From: Natronorubrum daqingense
GTDB taxonomy: Archaea; Halobacteriota; Halobacteria; Halobacteriales; Natrialbaceae
DNA: 64,000 nt
NCBI RefSeq assembly: GCF_001971705.1
Contig: NZ_CP019327.1
Span: forward strand, 1,054,001-1,118,000
Reading direction: 5' to 3'
A model generated the notes under the pieces. It was given only the letters and a program-made list of their open reading frames with translations, had not been told where the DNA came from and searched no databases. The number at the start of each line of letters is the position of its first letter. Within the stretch, counting starts at the first letter, position 1. A program made the translations under genes and the position numbers. Below are positions 53,231 to 61,691 of the stretch, piece after piece.

Positions 53231-53245
53231 CTCCCTTTTAGGGAG
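53231..53245 (+). promoter_or_regulatory. TATA element inside a palindrome upstream of the GHMP-type gene
   Basis: CTCCC-TTTTA-GGGAG: the centre is a TATA-like box 23-27 bases before the ATG at 53263, enclosed by 5-bp inverted arms. A repressor bound here would block TBP. It could instead be a chance arrangement. Confidence 0.45.
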
Positions 53246-53262
53246 GGTTCTTACCGCGTGCT

Positions 53263-54246
53263 ATGACGACGGCGACGGTCACCGCGGGTGCGAGGGTCCA
53301 CGTCGGATTTCAGAACCTCTCGCTCGCGCGACGGCGACTCTACGGCGGTATCGGCGTCGGCCTCGAGGAGCCGCGCGTGACGGTGACCGCCGAACCGGCG
53401 ACAGCCGTCGAGAGCGATGACTCGCTCGCTCGAGCGTACGCCGAACGCGCGGTCGACGCCCTCGACGTGTCCGGGGTGACGATTTCGCTCGAGGAGCGAC
53501 TGCCCCGCCACGTCGGATTGGGAAGCGGGACGCAACTCGCGCTCTCGATTCTCGCCGCGACGGCCAGCGCGCACGACCTCGAGGCGGACGTGCGAGCGCT
53601 GGCACCGGCGATGGGGCGGGGCGGGCGCAGCGGGGTCGGCGTCGCGACGTTCGAAGCCGGCGGCTTCGTCGTAGACGCGGGCCACCCGACGAATCGCTTC
53701 ACGACCGAACCGCCCGCGGAGGGCGACTGGACGGTGCCCCCGGCCGTTGCCCGCCACGACCTGCCCGCGGAGTGGCGATTCCTCGTCGTGGTTCCGGACG
53801 CCGAACCCGGCCGAAGCGGCGACGACGAGGACGCGAGCATGCGAACCGTCGTCGAGCGGGCCGACCCGGCCGTCGCGGACGAAATTGCGGGCGTCGTCAC
53901 CCGTAAGCTCCTCCCTGCCGCTGCAGAAGGGAGTCTCGAGGCCTTCGGCGACGCTATTTCCGAGATCGGCCGGAAGAACGGCTCGTGGTACGCGGACGCC
54001 CAGGGTGGCGTCTTTCGGCCCCCGGCGGGCGTCCTCGTCGAAACGCTTTCTGAATGTCCGGTCTGTACCGGCGTGGGTCAGTCGTCGTGGGGCCCCGTCG
54101 TCTACGGGGTCACCGATCGAGACCACGCGGACGAGGCCGAAGCGGCCGCTCGAGACGCCCTTGCCACGAACGGACTCGAGGGAAACGTTATCGTGACGCG
54201 GCCGAGTGACACCGGTGCTCGAGTTAGCACGGAACCGACCCAGTAA
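53263..54246 (+). CDS. Beta-ribofuranosylaminobenzene 5'-phosphate synthase-like protein
   Basis: 327 aa. GHMP-superfamily fold: RVHVGFQNLSLARRRLYGGIGVGL at the N-terminus and the phosphate loop LPRHVGLGSGTQLAL, followed by the C-terminal FRPPAGVLVETLSECPVCTGVGQSSWGP characteristic of beta-RFAP synthase. In methanogens it condenses p-aminobenzoate (or 4-hydroxybenzoate) with PRPP, first step of the methanopterin arm. Most haloarchaea have no methanopterin, so its product here is unclear. Possibly related to the DUF447/CitG-like genes 40 kb away. Confidence 0.88.
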   Translation: MTTATVTAGARVHVGFQNLSLARRRLYGGIGVGLEEPRVTVTAEPATAVESDDSLARAYAERAVDALDVSGVTISLEERLPRHVGLGSGTQLALSILAATASAHDLEADVRALAPAMGRGGRSGVGVATFEAGGFVVDAGHPTNRFTTEPPAEGDWTVPPAVARHDLPAEWRFLVVVPDAEPGRSGDDEDASMRTVVERADPAVADEIAGVVTRKLLPAAAEGSLEAFGDAISEIGRKNGSWYADAQGGVFRPPAGVLVETLSECPVCTGVGQSSWGPVVYGVTDRDHADEAEAAARDALATNGLEGNVIVTRPSDTGARVSTEPTQ

Positions 54247-54344
54247 GCCGACGCTCGATTCGGACCGGTGGAGACAACTGCCCGAAACGGGAGTCTCTTG
54301 CACTCGACACTATCCTTTTGCCCGTCGACCCGTTACGCTCAGGT

Positions 54345-54674
54345 ATGCGCTTTTGCGACGAATGCGGCTCGATGATGAAAGCCGACGGCGACGAGATGGT
54401 CTGTACGAGCGCCGACTGCGGGGCCTCGAGCGAACGCGACCGAGAACGAGAAGACGAGTTCGTCTCGACGGAGTCCCAGATGGACGCCGAAATCATCGAG
54501 TCCGACGAAAACGCCAACTTCGAGGGGAAGCCGAAGGCGACCGACGTCGTCTGCGACGAGTGTGGCAATCAGGAAGCCTGGTACACGCTCAAGCAGACGG
54601 CCTCCGCCGACGAGCCGCCGACGCGATTCTTCAAGTGTACTGAGTGTGGAAAACGATGGCGCGGGTACAACTGA
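54345..54674 (+). CDS. tfs: Transcription factor S (TFS)
   Basis: 109 aa. Two zinc ribbons: N-terminal Cys4/Cys7 and Cys20/Cys25, C-terminal VCDECG and KCTECG. TFS stimulates the RNA cleavage of backtracked RNA polymerase via two acidic residues in a hairpin, here TASADEPPTRFF with the Asp-Glu pair kept; the residue before SADE is Ala where many relatives have Arg. The start at 54345 (MRFCDECG) is preferred over 54318, which would add nine residues before the zinc ribbon. Confidence 0.95.
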   Translation: MRFCDECGSMMKADGDEMVCTSADCGASSERDREREDEFVSTESQMDAEIIESDENANFEGKPKATDVVCDECGNQEAWYTLKQTASADEPPTRFFKCTECGKRWRGYN

Positions 54675-54692
54675 ATTCGCTTCGTTCTCGCG

Positions 54693-55094
54693 TTACAGAT
54701 CGTTTTTGAGAAAAATTCCGACGACCGCGCCGAGAATGCTCAACCCGACGGTATAGAGTCCGCCGAACACGACGAGGAAGAGTATTCCGAACACGCCGAA
54801 CCCGCCACCCCCGGCGGGACCGACGAACAAGGCCATGCCGAAGAATCCGAAGAGAACGACTGGGAGAAACATGATGAATCCTGCCAGCGCCCCGACAGGC
54901 ACACCGTCTGCGGGTTCCCCTCCCTCGAGGTAGCCGGCGACGGCTCCCCCGATCACCGTCGATCCCGGAACGAACGAGAGGACGATACCGACCGCGGCAC
55001 CGACGAGCGCGTTGAACACCGTGCTCGAGTCCGACTCGTCGTCGGATCCGTACGTCTCGATCGGCGGTGGCGTGTCTGCAGACGGCGAATCCAT
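54693..55094 (-). CDS. DUF5518 membrane protein
   Basis: 133 aa from the ATG at 55094 (an ATG at 55112 adds six residues). Four hydrophobic segments follow an acidic N-terminus (TVFNALVGAAVGIVLSFVPG, GGAVAGYLEGG, GFIMFLPVVLFGFFGMALFVG, LGAVVGIFLKN). The YLEGG-xxxG-xxVGALAGF pattern is the haloarchaeal DUF5518 family, small membrane proteins of unknown function. It is convergent with tfs and ends 19 bases from its stop. Confidence 0.8.
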   Translation of the reverse strand: MDSPSADTPPPIETYGSDDESDSSTVFNALVGAAVGIVLSFVPGSTVIGGAVAGYLEGGEPADGVPVGALAGFIMFLPVVLFGFFGMALFVGPAGGGGFGVFGILFLVVFGGLYTVGLSILGAVVGIFLKNDL

Positions 55095-55229
55095 ACGTGG
55101 CACTTTCGCCACTGGTAGGAAAGTAATTCGATTGATGTGTCAATTCGGGCGGTGTCGGACGACAGTGGCAACCGGCGGCCGGTAGGGCACAACGTTCACA
55201 ACGACGCGGACGAACTCTCGAGTGAACGA

Positions 55230-56630
55230 ATGACCGAGGGGCCGCGGCTACCGGGCGTAGGGACGGACGACGACGAGGAAGAGCGGATCGTCTGTCACGT
55301 CGACGCGGATTGCTTCTACGCGTCCTGCGAACGGCTTCGCGAGCCCGAACTGGCGGGCGAACCGGTCGTCGTCGGCATGGGATACGAACCCGGCGACAGC
55401 ATCGGGGCCGTCGCCACGGCCAGCTACGAAGCCCGCGAGTTCGGCGTCGAGAGCGCCCAAGCAATCTCGAGCGCGCTCGAGCGACTCCCTCGTCGCGGCC
55501 CCCTCGAAGACGACTCCCAGCGCGACGAAACTGTTGACGAGACTCACGATGACGACCTGTCGGTAGAGAACACGGGGTACTACCGGCCCGTCGACATGGA
55601 TTACTACGAGTCGGTCGCGAGCGAGGTTCGGGAAATCCTCCACGAGTGCGCCGACGTCGTCAGGGAGGTGAGCATCGACGAGGCCTACCTCGACGTCACC
55701 GACCGAACCGCCTGGGAGGTCGCGGACGGCTTCGGTCGCCACATCAAAGACCGGATTCGACGGGAGGTCGGTATCACCGTCAGCATCGGCGTCGCGCCGA
55801 CGATGAGCGCCGCGAAAATCGCCAGCGACTTCGACAAACCAGACGGCCTGACCGTCGTCGAACCCGGCGAAGTAGCGGAATTCCTCGCGCCGCTCGAGGT
55901 CGACTTGCTCCACGGCGTCGGTCCCGTCACTGCCCGGGCGCTGCGCGAGATGGGCCTCGAGACGGCCGCGGACGTGGCGGCGACCGATCCCGAGCCCCTG
56001 GTCGAACGCTTCGGCGAACGGGGCCAAGAACTGTACGACCGCGCCCGCGGGGACGACGACCGACGCGTCCAGCCCAAGGGCGAGCCCAAAAGCTTCTCGC
56101 GAGAGTCGGCGTTCGCCGAACCCGTCGAGAATTCGGGGCCGAAGTACGAACAGATCGAGACGCTCGCGGCGGCCGTCGCCGACCGCGCCCGACGCGAGGG
56201 TGCCCTCTATCGGACGGTCGGTGTCAAGGCGGTCCTTCCGCCGTACGACGTCAACACCCGCGAGCGATCGCTCTCCGGTCCGGTCGACGACCCCGACCTG
56301 GTCGATCGAATCGCCCACGATCTGTTCTCGGAGTTCGAGTCCGAACCGGTTCGAAAAGTCGGCGTGAGGGTGGCCAACCTCGAGTTCGCGGCGGCTGATC
56401 AGGCGGACCTCGACGGGTGGGAGTCTCACTCGCCAACGTCTGCGACCGAAGCCGACGTGTCCGCTGACGAGGAGGTGTCTGACGCCGAGTCGCTAGATGA
56501 TCGGGTATCTGAGACGAACACGGTACCTGACACGGAAGCGGAAACAGGTTCCAACGAGGAACGTTCGACGACTGCACGCGGACAGGCCTCGCTCACCGAT
56601 TTTTCGACACGCTCGAGCGACGACTCCTGA
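55230..56630 (+). CDS. dinB: Y-family DNA polymerase IV
   Basis: 466 aa from the ATG at 55230; the open frame starts at 55137, but the extra residues overlap the promoter area of the opposite gene. The catalytic palm: VCHVDADCFYASCERL (first Asp), VSIDEAYLDVT (Asp-Glu). An acidic, variable insert (about residues 90-118) is found between the palm strands. Little-finger domain near 250-390. The C-terminus QASLTDFS is a PIP box (Q-x-x-L-x-x-F) for PCNA binding. Bypasses DNA damage. Confidence 0.93.
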   Translation: MTEGPRLPGVGTDDDEEERIVCHVDADCFYASCERLREPELAGEPVVVGMGYEPGDSIGAVATASYEAREFGVESAQAISSALERLPRRGPLEDDSQRDETVDETHDDDLSVENTGYYRPVDMDYYESVASEVREILHECADVVREVSIDEAYLDVTDRTAWEVADGFGRHIKDRIRREVGITVSIGVAPTMSAAKIASDFDKPDGLTVVEPGEVAEFLAPLEVDLLHGVGPVTARALREMGLETAADVAATDPEPLVERFGERGQELYDRARGDDDRRVQPKGEPKSFSRESAFAEPVENSGPKYEQIETLAAAVADRARREGALYRTVGVKAVLPPYDVNTRERSLSGPVDDPDLVDRIAHDLFSEFESEPVRKVGVRVANLEFAAADQADLDGWESHSPTSATEADVSADEEVSDAESLDDRVSETNTVPDTEAETGSNEERSTTARGQASLTDFSTRSSDDS

Positions 56631-56756
56631 GCGTGTGACACACAGGTCGGAAGGAGGGTCCTGGAACATCATTCAGTAGACAGTACTGTCCAACTGAAAC
56701 AAACAATCTAATTACAACCCCGTCCAACAGTTCGTACAAGACACGCTGACTTTCAC

Positions 56757-57965
56757 ATGACTGAGGATTTCTACGACCTTCTCGACGTCCCGTCCGACGC
56801 CTCCCAGGACGAGATCAAAACCGCTTATCGCGAGAAGGTTCGCGAATACCACCCCGATCACAACGACGACGAACGCGCTCGAGCGCAGTTTACGGCGGTC
56901 AAAAAGGCCTACGACATTCTCGGCGACCCCGTCGAACAGCAGGCCTACGACAGACTCGGGCACGAAGACTACGTCGCCAAACGAACGAGTGGCCTCCCAT
57001 CCGCGTCGGTGTGGCGAAGTTCCGACGACAATGACGACGACACAAACAGTTCCTCGAGTAGCGCTAGTGCCAGTTCCTCCGCGACGAAGCAGACGGCTTC
57101 CGCGACGAGTGGCGCGACGGGCACAAGCAAAACGACCTCGAGCACGGACTCCGCAGGAACCGGAACTGGAACCGGGGCCAGAACTGGAGCGGGGACCTCG
57201 AAGTCGACTGGAACACAGACAACTAGTGGAAGTACACGGTCGACGAGCCAGCAGACGGCGACCGCCTCCGGTACCCAATCCGAACGCAATGCCGCCGTCC
57301 GCTGGTGGCGACGACAGAACTTCTCGCTACCGCTGATCTGGGGTTCGCTTTTCGTCTATCTCGCCGGACTCGCTCACTTCGCCCTCGAGAACGAAGCCGA
57401 ACTCACTGGGCTAGCCGGTGACTTCGGTGCAGTCGGTGGCGATTCCGGCGAACTCTGGGAACTGCTCGCGACCGGCCGGCACGGAGTCGACCCCGTTGTC
57501 TCGTTTCTCGCCGCGTTCGAACCGTTCGCGGTGCCACTCGAGGCCCACCTGTGGTACGCCGCGCTGGGCGGTATCACTGGCCTGACGGGCCTCACGTTAC
57601 TGGGTGCTCGAGTGCGTCGCTCGAGCGAACTCTTCGGTGCGCTCTCGATCGACGAAACGATCGTCCTCGCGGTGGCCCTCGGCGTAACGACAGTCCTCGT
57701 CGGCGGTCCGCTGCTCGCCGGCGCGGTGCTCATGCCGTTGCTCTTTCTGGTGATCGTCCAGCACACGCGTCGCGGCCCAGGCTGGACGCCCTCGTATCTG
57801 TACGTCCTCCCGGTTCTGGGGCCCCTGGCCGGACTGGGGATCGGTCTTGGCGTCGGTGGCGAACCGACGCTGGTCGTCGACCTGATCGCGTTCGTCTTGT
57901 TGCCGATCGTCGGCGGTCTCGCGCTTCCGATTCGAGCGACGATTCGAAAGCACCTCGGCCGATAG
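56757..57965 (+). CDS. Membrane-anchored J-domain protein
   Basis: 402 aa. N-terminal J domain (1-70) with FYDLLDVPSDASQDEIKTAYR and the HPD motif in REYHPDHND. A long, low-complexity linker of Ser, Thr, Gly and Ala (about 95-175; SAGTGTGTGARTGAGTSKS) joins four to six hydrophobic segments from about residue 185 onward. It likely brings DnaK to the membrane. The linker is not conserved-looking and consists of simple codon repeats. It is a single gene with a 5'-flank of about 125 bases. Confidence 0.87.
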   Translation: MTEDFYDLLDVPSDASQDEIKTAYREKVREYHPDHNDDERARAQFTAVKKAYDILGDPVEQQAYDRLGHEDYVAKRTSGLPSASVWRSSDDNDDDTNSSSSSASASSSATKQTASATSGATGTSKTTSSTDSAGTGTGTGARTGAGTSKSTGTQTTSGSTRSTSQQTATASGTQSERNAAVRWWRRQNFSLPLIWGSLFVYLAGLAHFALENEAELTGLAGDFGAVGGDSGELWELLATGRHGVDPVVSFLAAFEPFAVPLEAHLWYAALGGITGLTGLTLLGARVRRSSELFGALSIDETIVLAVALGVTTVLVGGPLLAGAVLMPLLFLVIVQHTRRGPGWTPSYLYVLPVLGPLAGLGIGLGVGGEPTLVVDLIAFVLLPIVGGLALPIRATIRKHLGR

Positions 57966-57994
57966 CACTCGCCAGCCCGCTCGAGCGTCGCTTC

Positions 57995-58627
57995 TCACCC
58001 GACACGCGTCGCGACGCCCTTCGTCTGGCGGTAATCGCGTCCGAGAATCGCCTCGAGCCGCGAGACGATCGCGTCGGCTTCCGTATCCTCCCACACGGTC
58101 GGGTCTCTGATCGGGACGACCATGAACCCACGACCCCGGATCTCCTGTCCGTGCAGCGTGGCCATATCGAGCTCGAGACGGTCGCGCTGAGTCGTGTACG
58201 ATCTGAGGACGTGGTCGGTTGCGCGCTCACCGACCGGGAGCAGAATGTGGGCGTTGATCGCGCGCAACTCGGCGTCGAAGTATCGCTCGAGGTCGTCGTA
58301 CGTCGATTCGTCGGGCGTCTCACCCGGCGGGAGACAACACATGTGCCGGTAGCTACAGAAGAGATTCTCGACGGTTGGCTCGCTCCAGGAGCCCGCTGCG
58401 AAGCCGACCTCGCGAACGATCGATTGCACGCGCTCGCCGGCCTCGGTTTCGGTAAACGGTACGCCGCTCTCGCGTCCGCCGTGAACGCCGGGATAGTTAC
58501 CGATCAGGTGAAAGTCGGCGTTCGCGTCGCCGTAGCCGAAGACGGCCGTTCGCTCGTCGGGCCTCGTGCGATCGAACGGCGGTCGCAGTCCAAACGGGTT
58601 GCGAGTCCGTTCCGTGACGTTCTTCAC
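57995..58627 (-). CDS. Uracil-DNA glycosylase family protein
   Basis: 210 aa, GTG start. FHLIGNYPGVHGGRESGVPF is the motif A region (G-x-x-P-G) of family 4/5-like uracil-DNA glycosylases, and the middle CSYRHMCCLPPGETPDESTY includes two or three Cys that could bind an iron-sulfur cluster. Removes uracil from DNA. The GTG is chosen because the minus-strand CTATAT (58652-58657) lies 25-30 bases upstream. It is convergent with the membrane J-protein gene. Confidence 0.85.
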   Translation of the reverse strand: MKNVTERTRNPFGLRPPFDRTRPDERTAVFGYGDANADFHLIGNYPGVHGGRESGVPFTETEAGERVQSIVREVGFAAGSWSEPTVENLFCSYRHMCCLPPGETPDESTYDDLERYFDAELRAINAHILLPVGERATDHVLRSYTTQRDRLELDMATLHGQEIRGRGFMVVPIRDPTVWEDTEADAIVSRLEAILGRDYRQTKGVATRVG

Positions 58628-58675
58628 GACAGTGAGCAGGGCCTCGAGCGCATATAGACTGTCGGTCCCGTGCGA

Positions 58676-59359
58676 TCACCGCGAGTCGAGTTCGTTCAGC
58701 GGGTCGTCTCTTGGCCGGTCGGGGGCGAGCGTCTCCTCGATGAGCGTCGCCAATCCCCGTCGCAGGCGCTGTGAGACCGCGGAGTCGGAGACCTCGAGTT
58801 GGGTACTGAGGTCGACGAGCGTCGACCCGCGGGGAACGTCGAAGTACCCGGCCCGATACGCATCCTCGATCACTTCGCGTTGGGGTGTAGTCAGGCCAAA
58901 CTGGTGGGTCTCGGTGGGACTCACCGTTTCGTGTAGCTGAACGAGTTCGACGGAAATCTCCTGGTCGACGCAACTGCGATAGAACACGGAGAGCGACTCG
59001 TAAGTAGAAAATCGCAGCCGAAACGTCCACTGTGTTCCCGTGCCGACGGCGCTCGTGACGATCGCATCCTGCGCTCGAATCGACTCGAGGAGACCGTTGA
59101 CTCGTTCTCCCCACGTCACTTTGAGCAAGACGTGATCGGCTGTTCGATCGACCGTCGAGACGCTCGCGACAACTGACTCGGTCTCGAGGGCGTCGACGAC
59201 CGAGTCGGAGGCGGCGGCCGGAACCCAGACGTAGGGCACGACCGACTCGCTCGTCGGCACCGTCGTCTCGACAGTGAGCGTGACGTCTTCGTCGATGTCG
59301 GTGAGCGAACCGAGCGGGAAATCCGTCGACGGGACGGCGACTGTCGCGATGATGCTCAT
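58676..59359 (-). CDS. Bat-type helix-turn-helix regulator
   Basis: 227 aa. A beta-rich N-terminal half (SIIATVAVPSTDFPLGSLTDIDEDVTL, about 1-150) is the bacterio-opsin-activator sensor-like domain, and the C-terminal LTTPQREVIEDAYRAGYFDVPRGSTLVDLSTQLEVSDSAVSQRLRRG is the HTH_10 DNA-binding domain. The end of the large regulator at 32296 is built the same way. Its targets are unknown. It has its own divergent upstream region of about 345 bases, shared with the DUF457 gene. Confidence 0.9.
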   Translation of the reverse strand: MSIIATVAVPSTDFPLGSLTDIDEDVTLTVETTVPTSESVVPYVWVPAAASDSVVDALETESVVASVSTVDRTADHVLLKVTWGERVNGLLESIRAQDAIVTSAVGTGTQWTFRLRFSTYESLSVFYRSCVDQEISVELVQLHETVSPTETHQFGLTTPQREVIEDAYRAGYFDVPRGSTLVDLSTQLEVSDSAVSQRLRRGLATLIEETLAPDRPRDDPLNELDSR

Positions 59360-59672
59360 CTCACGCGGTCCTCTCGAGTGACGAACCGCCTACGTAATCG
59401 GTTTTCGACTGTTCTCCCTGTCCTATCAGTGTTCGTCGAATATCATCACACATGGAGGAACCGTTCGCTGTAACAACTGCAGGGACGTTCAAGAGTTGGC
59501 TGGTTAGATATCGAAGTAATTTAAGTATGAACGCGACCGAACGCGTCCTCGAGTTCGGTGGGGCGTACCGTGTCCGTCTCGCTGTTCTACTGGCGGTGGT
59601 GAGCCGGAGTTGACGCCTGAACCGGCCAAATACGCCGATCGATCGCGACCTTCACGTCCCGATTGCGGTGTG
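59360..59672. other. Intergenic region between divergent genes
   Basis: About 310 bases. It holds a short ATG frame of 28 codons (59527-59613) and an A+T-rich patch near 59503-59527 (ttagatatcgaagtaatttaag). Neither repeats nor a known RNA gene was found. The DUF457 promoter is at its right end. Confidence 0.4.
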
Positions 59673-59679
59673 TTTATTA
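59673..59679 (+). promoter_or_regulatory. TATA box of the DUF457 gene
   Basis: TTTATTA 25-31 bases before the ATG at 59704; supports that start. Confidence 0.55.
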
Positions 59680-59703
59680 CCGGATAGGCAATTTCCACGG
59701 ACG

Positions 59704-60195
59704 ATGTACCAGGTCGGTCACTACGGGGCCGCGTTGGTGGCGTACGCACCGGTTGGAACCGCTGTCGGACTGGCTGGGAACGAGACGATGGCGATACTCG
59801 GCGCACTCGTTTGCGTTGGCCTCTCGACAATTCCGGATGTGGACCACACACTCCCCCTGATCGACCACCGTGGTCCGACTCATACGGTCGGCTTCGCGGT
59901 GGCCGTCGGAATCGTCCTCGCCGCTGCCACGGCCGTACTCGTCGATGCCACCTCGCCGGCAGCGGACGTCGGATTCGTCACGTTTGCCTTCGTCGTCGGC
60001 ACGCTTTCGATCGGTTCACACCTCCTCGCAGACGCGTTGACTCCAATGGGAATTCGTCCGTTCTGGCCGCTCTCGAGGCGTCATTACTCACTCGGCGTGA
60101 CGACCGCGGCGAATCCGATCGCGAACTACGTCCTGTTTGCGATCGGTGGCGGTATGGCGCTTCTCGGAATCGGAGTTGTCGTCACGTTCGGCTAA
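59704..60195 (+). CDS. Membrane-bound metal-dependent hydrolase (DUF457/YdjM)
   Basis: 163 aa. Four or five hydrophobic segments with the family signatures STIPDVDHTLPLIDHRGPTHTVGFAV (Asp/His metal site) and SHLLADALTPMGIRPFWPLSRRHYSLG. YdjM-type proteins are intramembrane hydrolases of unknown substrate; in bacteria some are LexA-controlled. The start at 59704 is set by the TATA box. Convergent with the phosphoesterase gene. Confidence 0.88.
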   Translation: MYQVGHYGAALVAYAPVGTAVGLAGNETMAILGALVCVGLSTIPDVDHTLPLIDHRGPTHTVGFAVAVGIVLAAATAVLVDATSPAADVGFVTFAFVVGTLSIGSHLLADALTPMGIRPFWPLSRRHYSLGVTTAANPIANYVLFAIGGGMALLGIGVVVTFG

Positions 60196-60242
60196 CCCCG
60201 ACAACGCGAATAGTCGCCGCAGGTCGTCAGCATACGACGGTC

Positions 60243-61577
60243 TCAGTCAGCCGGTTCGGGTTCTGGGACTTTCGCGTCTTCGCTCACGACGGACCGATTC
60301 GGAATGTCGAGTTCGGGCTCGATACCGACGGTGAGCAGCCGTTCGGTGTACGTGAGTTCTTCCGCGATCGGATCGGGTTTGTCGACAGTTTCGTACTCGA
60401 CGACGACGCCCTCAGATTCGGCCGCGATACGCGCGTAGTTCAACTGGAAGGACGGCTGGAAGACCGGCGGGAGCAATCCGGCGACGACTTCGCGACGGTA
60501 GAGTCGCTTCAGCCAGGTGCCCGTGTTGACGACGAGTCGGTCCTCGAGTTCAGTGACGGCGGGTCGGTGGGTGTGGCCGTAGCAAAAGACGGCCGTCTGC
60601 GGGCGCTCCTCGAAGACCTCCCGTGCGGCCTCGTGGTAGGGTTCCGTCGGATCCGCCGGCTCGTCGCCCTCGAAGATACCGAAGCGATTCAGCGTAATTC
60701 TGACGTCTCGAGCGACGAGATACAGCGGAACGCCGATCAGTAACAGCAAGCCGACGACGGCGACGTTGACCGCGAGCAAGGAGTAGACGAGGGTGCTCGC
60801 CGGACCCAGATAGACGAGGGCGCTCTCGAAGTACACTATCGGAGCCGACCAGACGTCCGCCAGGTCGAGTCCGGCGAGTATCGCGAGGATCGCGCTGACG
60901 TTGAACAACAACAGAAACGGCACCGCTGCGTACCGAAGCAAGGGGTTCATCTCCCGATAGAAGTACTTCGAGGTCATCCACGTCGGAATTCGCTGCATCG
61001 GGGCGACCGCCTGAATGTCCTTGAGCCAGTTGTAGCGGCCGCGATCCGACAACTGACCCGCACGACTCGTCACGTGCCGGTTTACGTAGTACCCCAGCGG
61101 TTTGTCGTGTTGATTGCCGAAATCTTCGATCCGATTGTTCGGGTCGCGTTGCATGCCGTGCTCGAGCCAAATCTCGCGCTCACCGACCGTGCGAGTGATC
61201 GACTCCTCCTGGACAAGGTCGACGTTGTACTCGGCGAAGCGCTCGACGTACTCGTCGTAGGCCGCAAGTTCGTAGTCGTGATTGCCCGGTAACAGCGTGA
61301 TCTGGACGTTCTCGCCCGTCGCCCGAAACTGCTCGAACAGTTGGGGGTACGACGACACGAGCGAGTCGAACTTCTCGATGCCCTCGAGTTGGGTAAACTC
61401 CCAGAGCCCGAACGCGTCGCCGTTGATCAGTAACTCGGCGTCTTCGTCCGTCGTCTCTAACTCCTCCAGAAACGCGAGGAGTTCGTCTAAGAACTCGACG
61501 TGCTCGAGTTGTTCGTCACCACCGATGTGTAAATCGCTGATCACGTAGTAGACCGTCCCGTCGGCGTTGTCGGCCAT
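60243..61577 (-). CDS. Metallophosphoesterase with an inserted membrane region
   Basis: 444 aa. Calcineurin-like metal motifs in order: SDLHIGG, GDAFGLWE, LPGNHDYE and CYGHTHRP. Between the GNHD and GHTH motifs lies an insert of about 120 residues with two or three hydrophobic helices (about 228-250 and 265-300), so the catalytic site is built from segments before and after a membrane anchor. The active site is therefore likely at the membrane, with a phospholipid or a nucleotide as the possible substrate. The substrate is unknown. Confidence 0.88.
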   Translation of the reverse strand: MADNADGTVYYVISDLHIGGDEQLEHVEFLDELLAFLEELETTDEDAELLINGDAFGLWEFTQLEGIEKFDSLVSSYPQLFEQFRATGENVQITLLPGNHDYELAAYDEYVERFAEYNVDLVQEESITRTVGEREIWLEHGMQRDPNNRIEDFGNQHDKPLGYYVNRHVTSRAGQLSDRGRYNWLKDIQAVAPMQRIPTWMTSKYFYREMNPLLRYAAVPFLLLFNVSAILAILAGLDLADVWSAPIVYFESALVYLGPASTLVYSLLAVNVAVVGLLLLIGVPLYLVARDVRITLNRFGIFEGDEPADPTEPYHEAAREVFEERPQTAVFCYGHTHRPAVTELEDRLVVNTGTWLKRLYRREVVAGLLPPVFQPSFQLNYARIAAESEGVVVEYETVDKPDPIAEELTYTERLLTVGIEPELDIPNRSVVSEDAKVPEPEPAD

Positions 61578-61691
61578 TCGGGTAGGGGTTTCGAGGCCAC
61601 CCTCAAAGGAGTGTCCCGTTCCCTCGAGACGTGTCGATCGGTTGTGAATTTCTTGACGGAACCGCCCAAAAACCGTGTGCTCCGAACGGCG

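Noticed and set aside
55137-55229. Extended N-terminus for the Y-family polymerase
   Set aside because: Adds a low-complexity Asp/Asn/His-rich stretch and overlaps the promoter area of the DUF5518 gene; the catalytic domain starts soon after 55230.
59527-59613. 28-codon ATG frame after an A+T-rich patch
   Set aside because: No box at the expected distance of 25-30 bases, very short, with only a hint of a hydrophobic end; may be a relic but unsupported.
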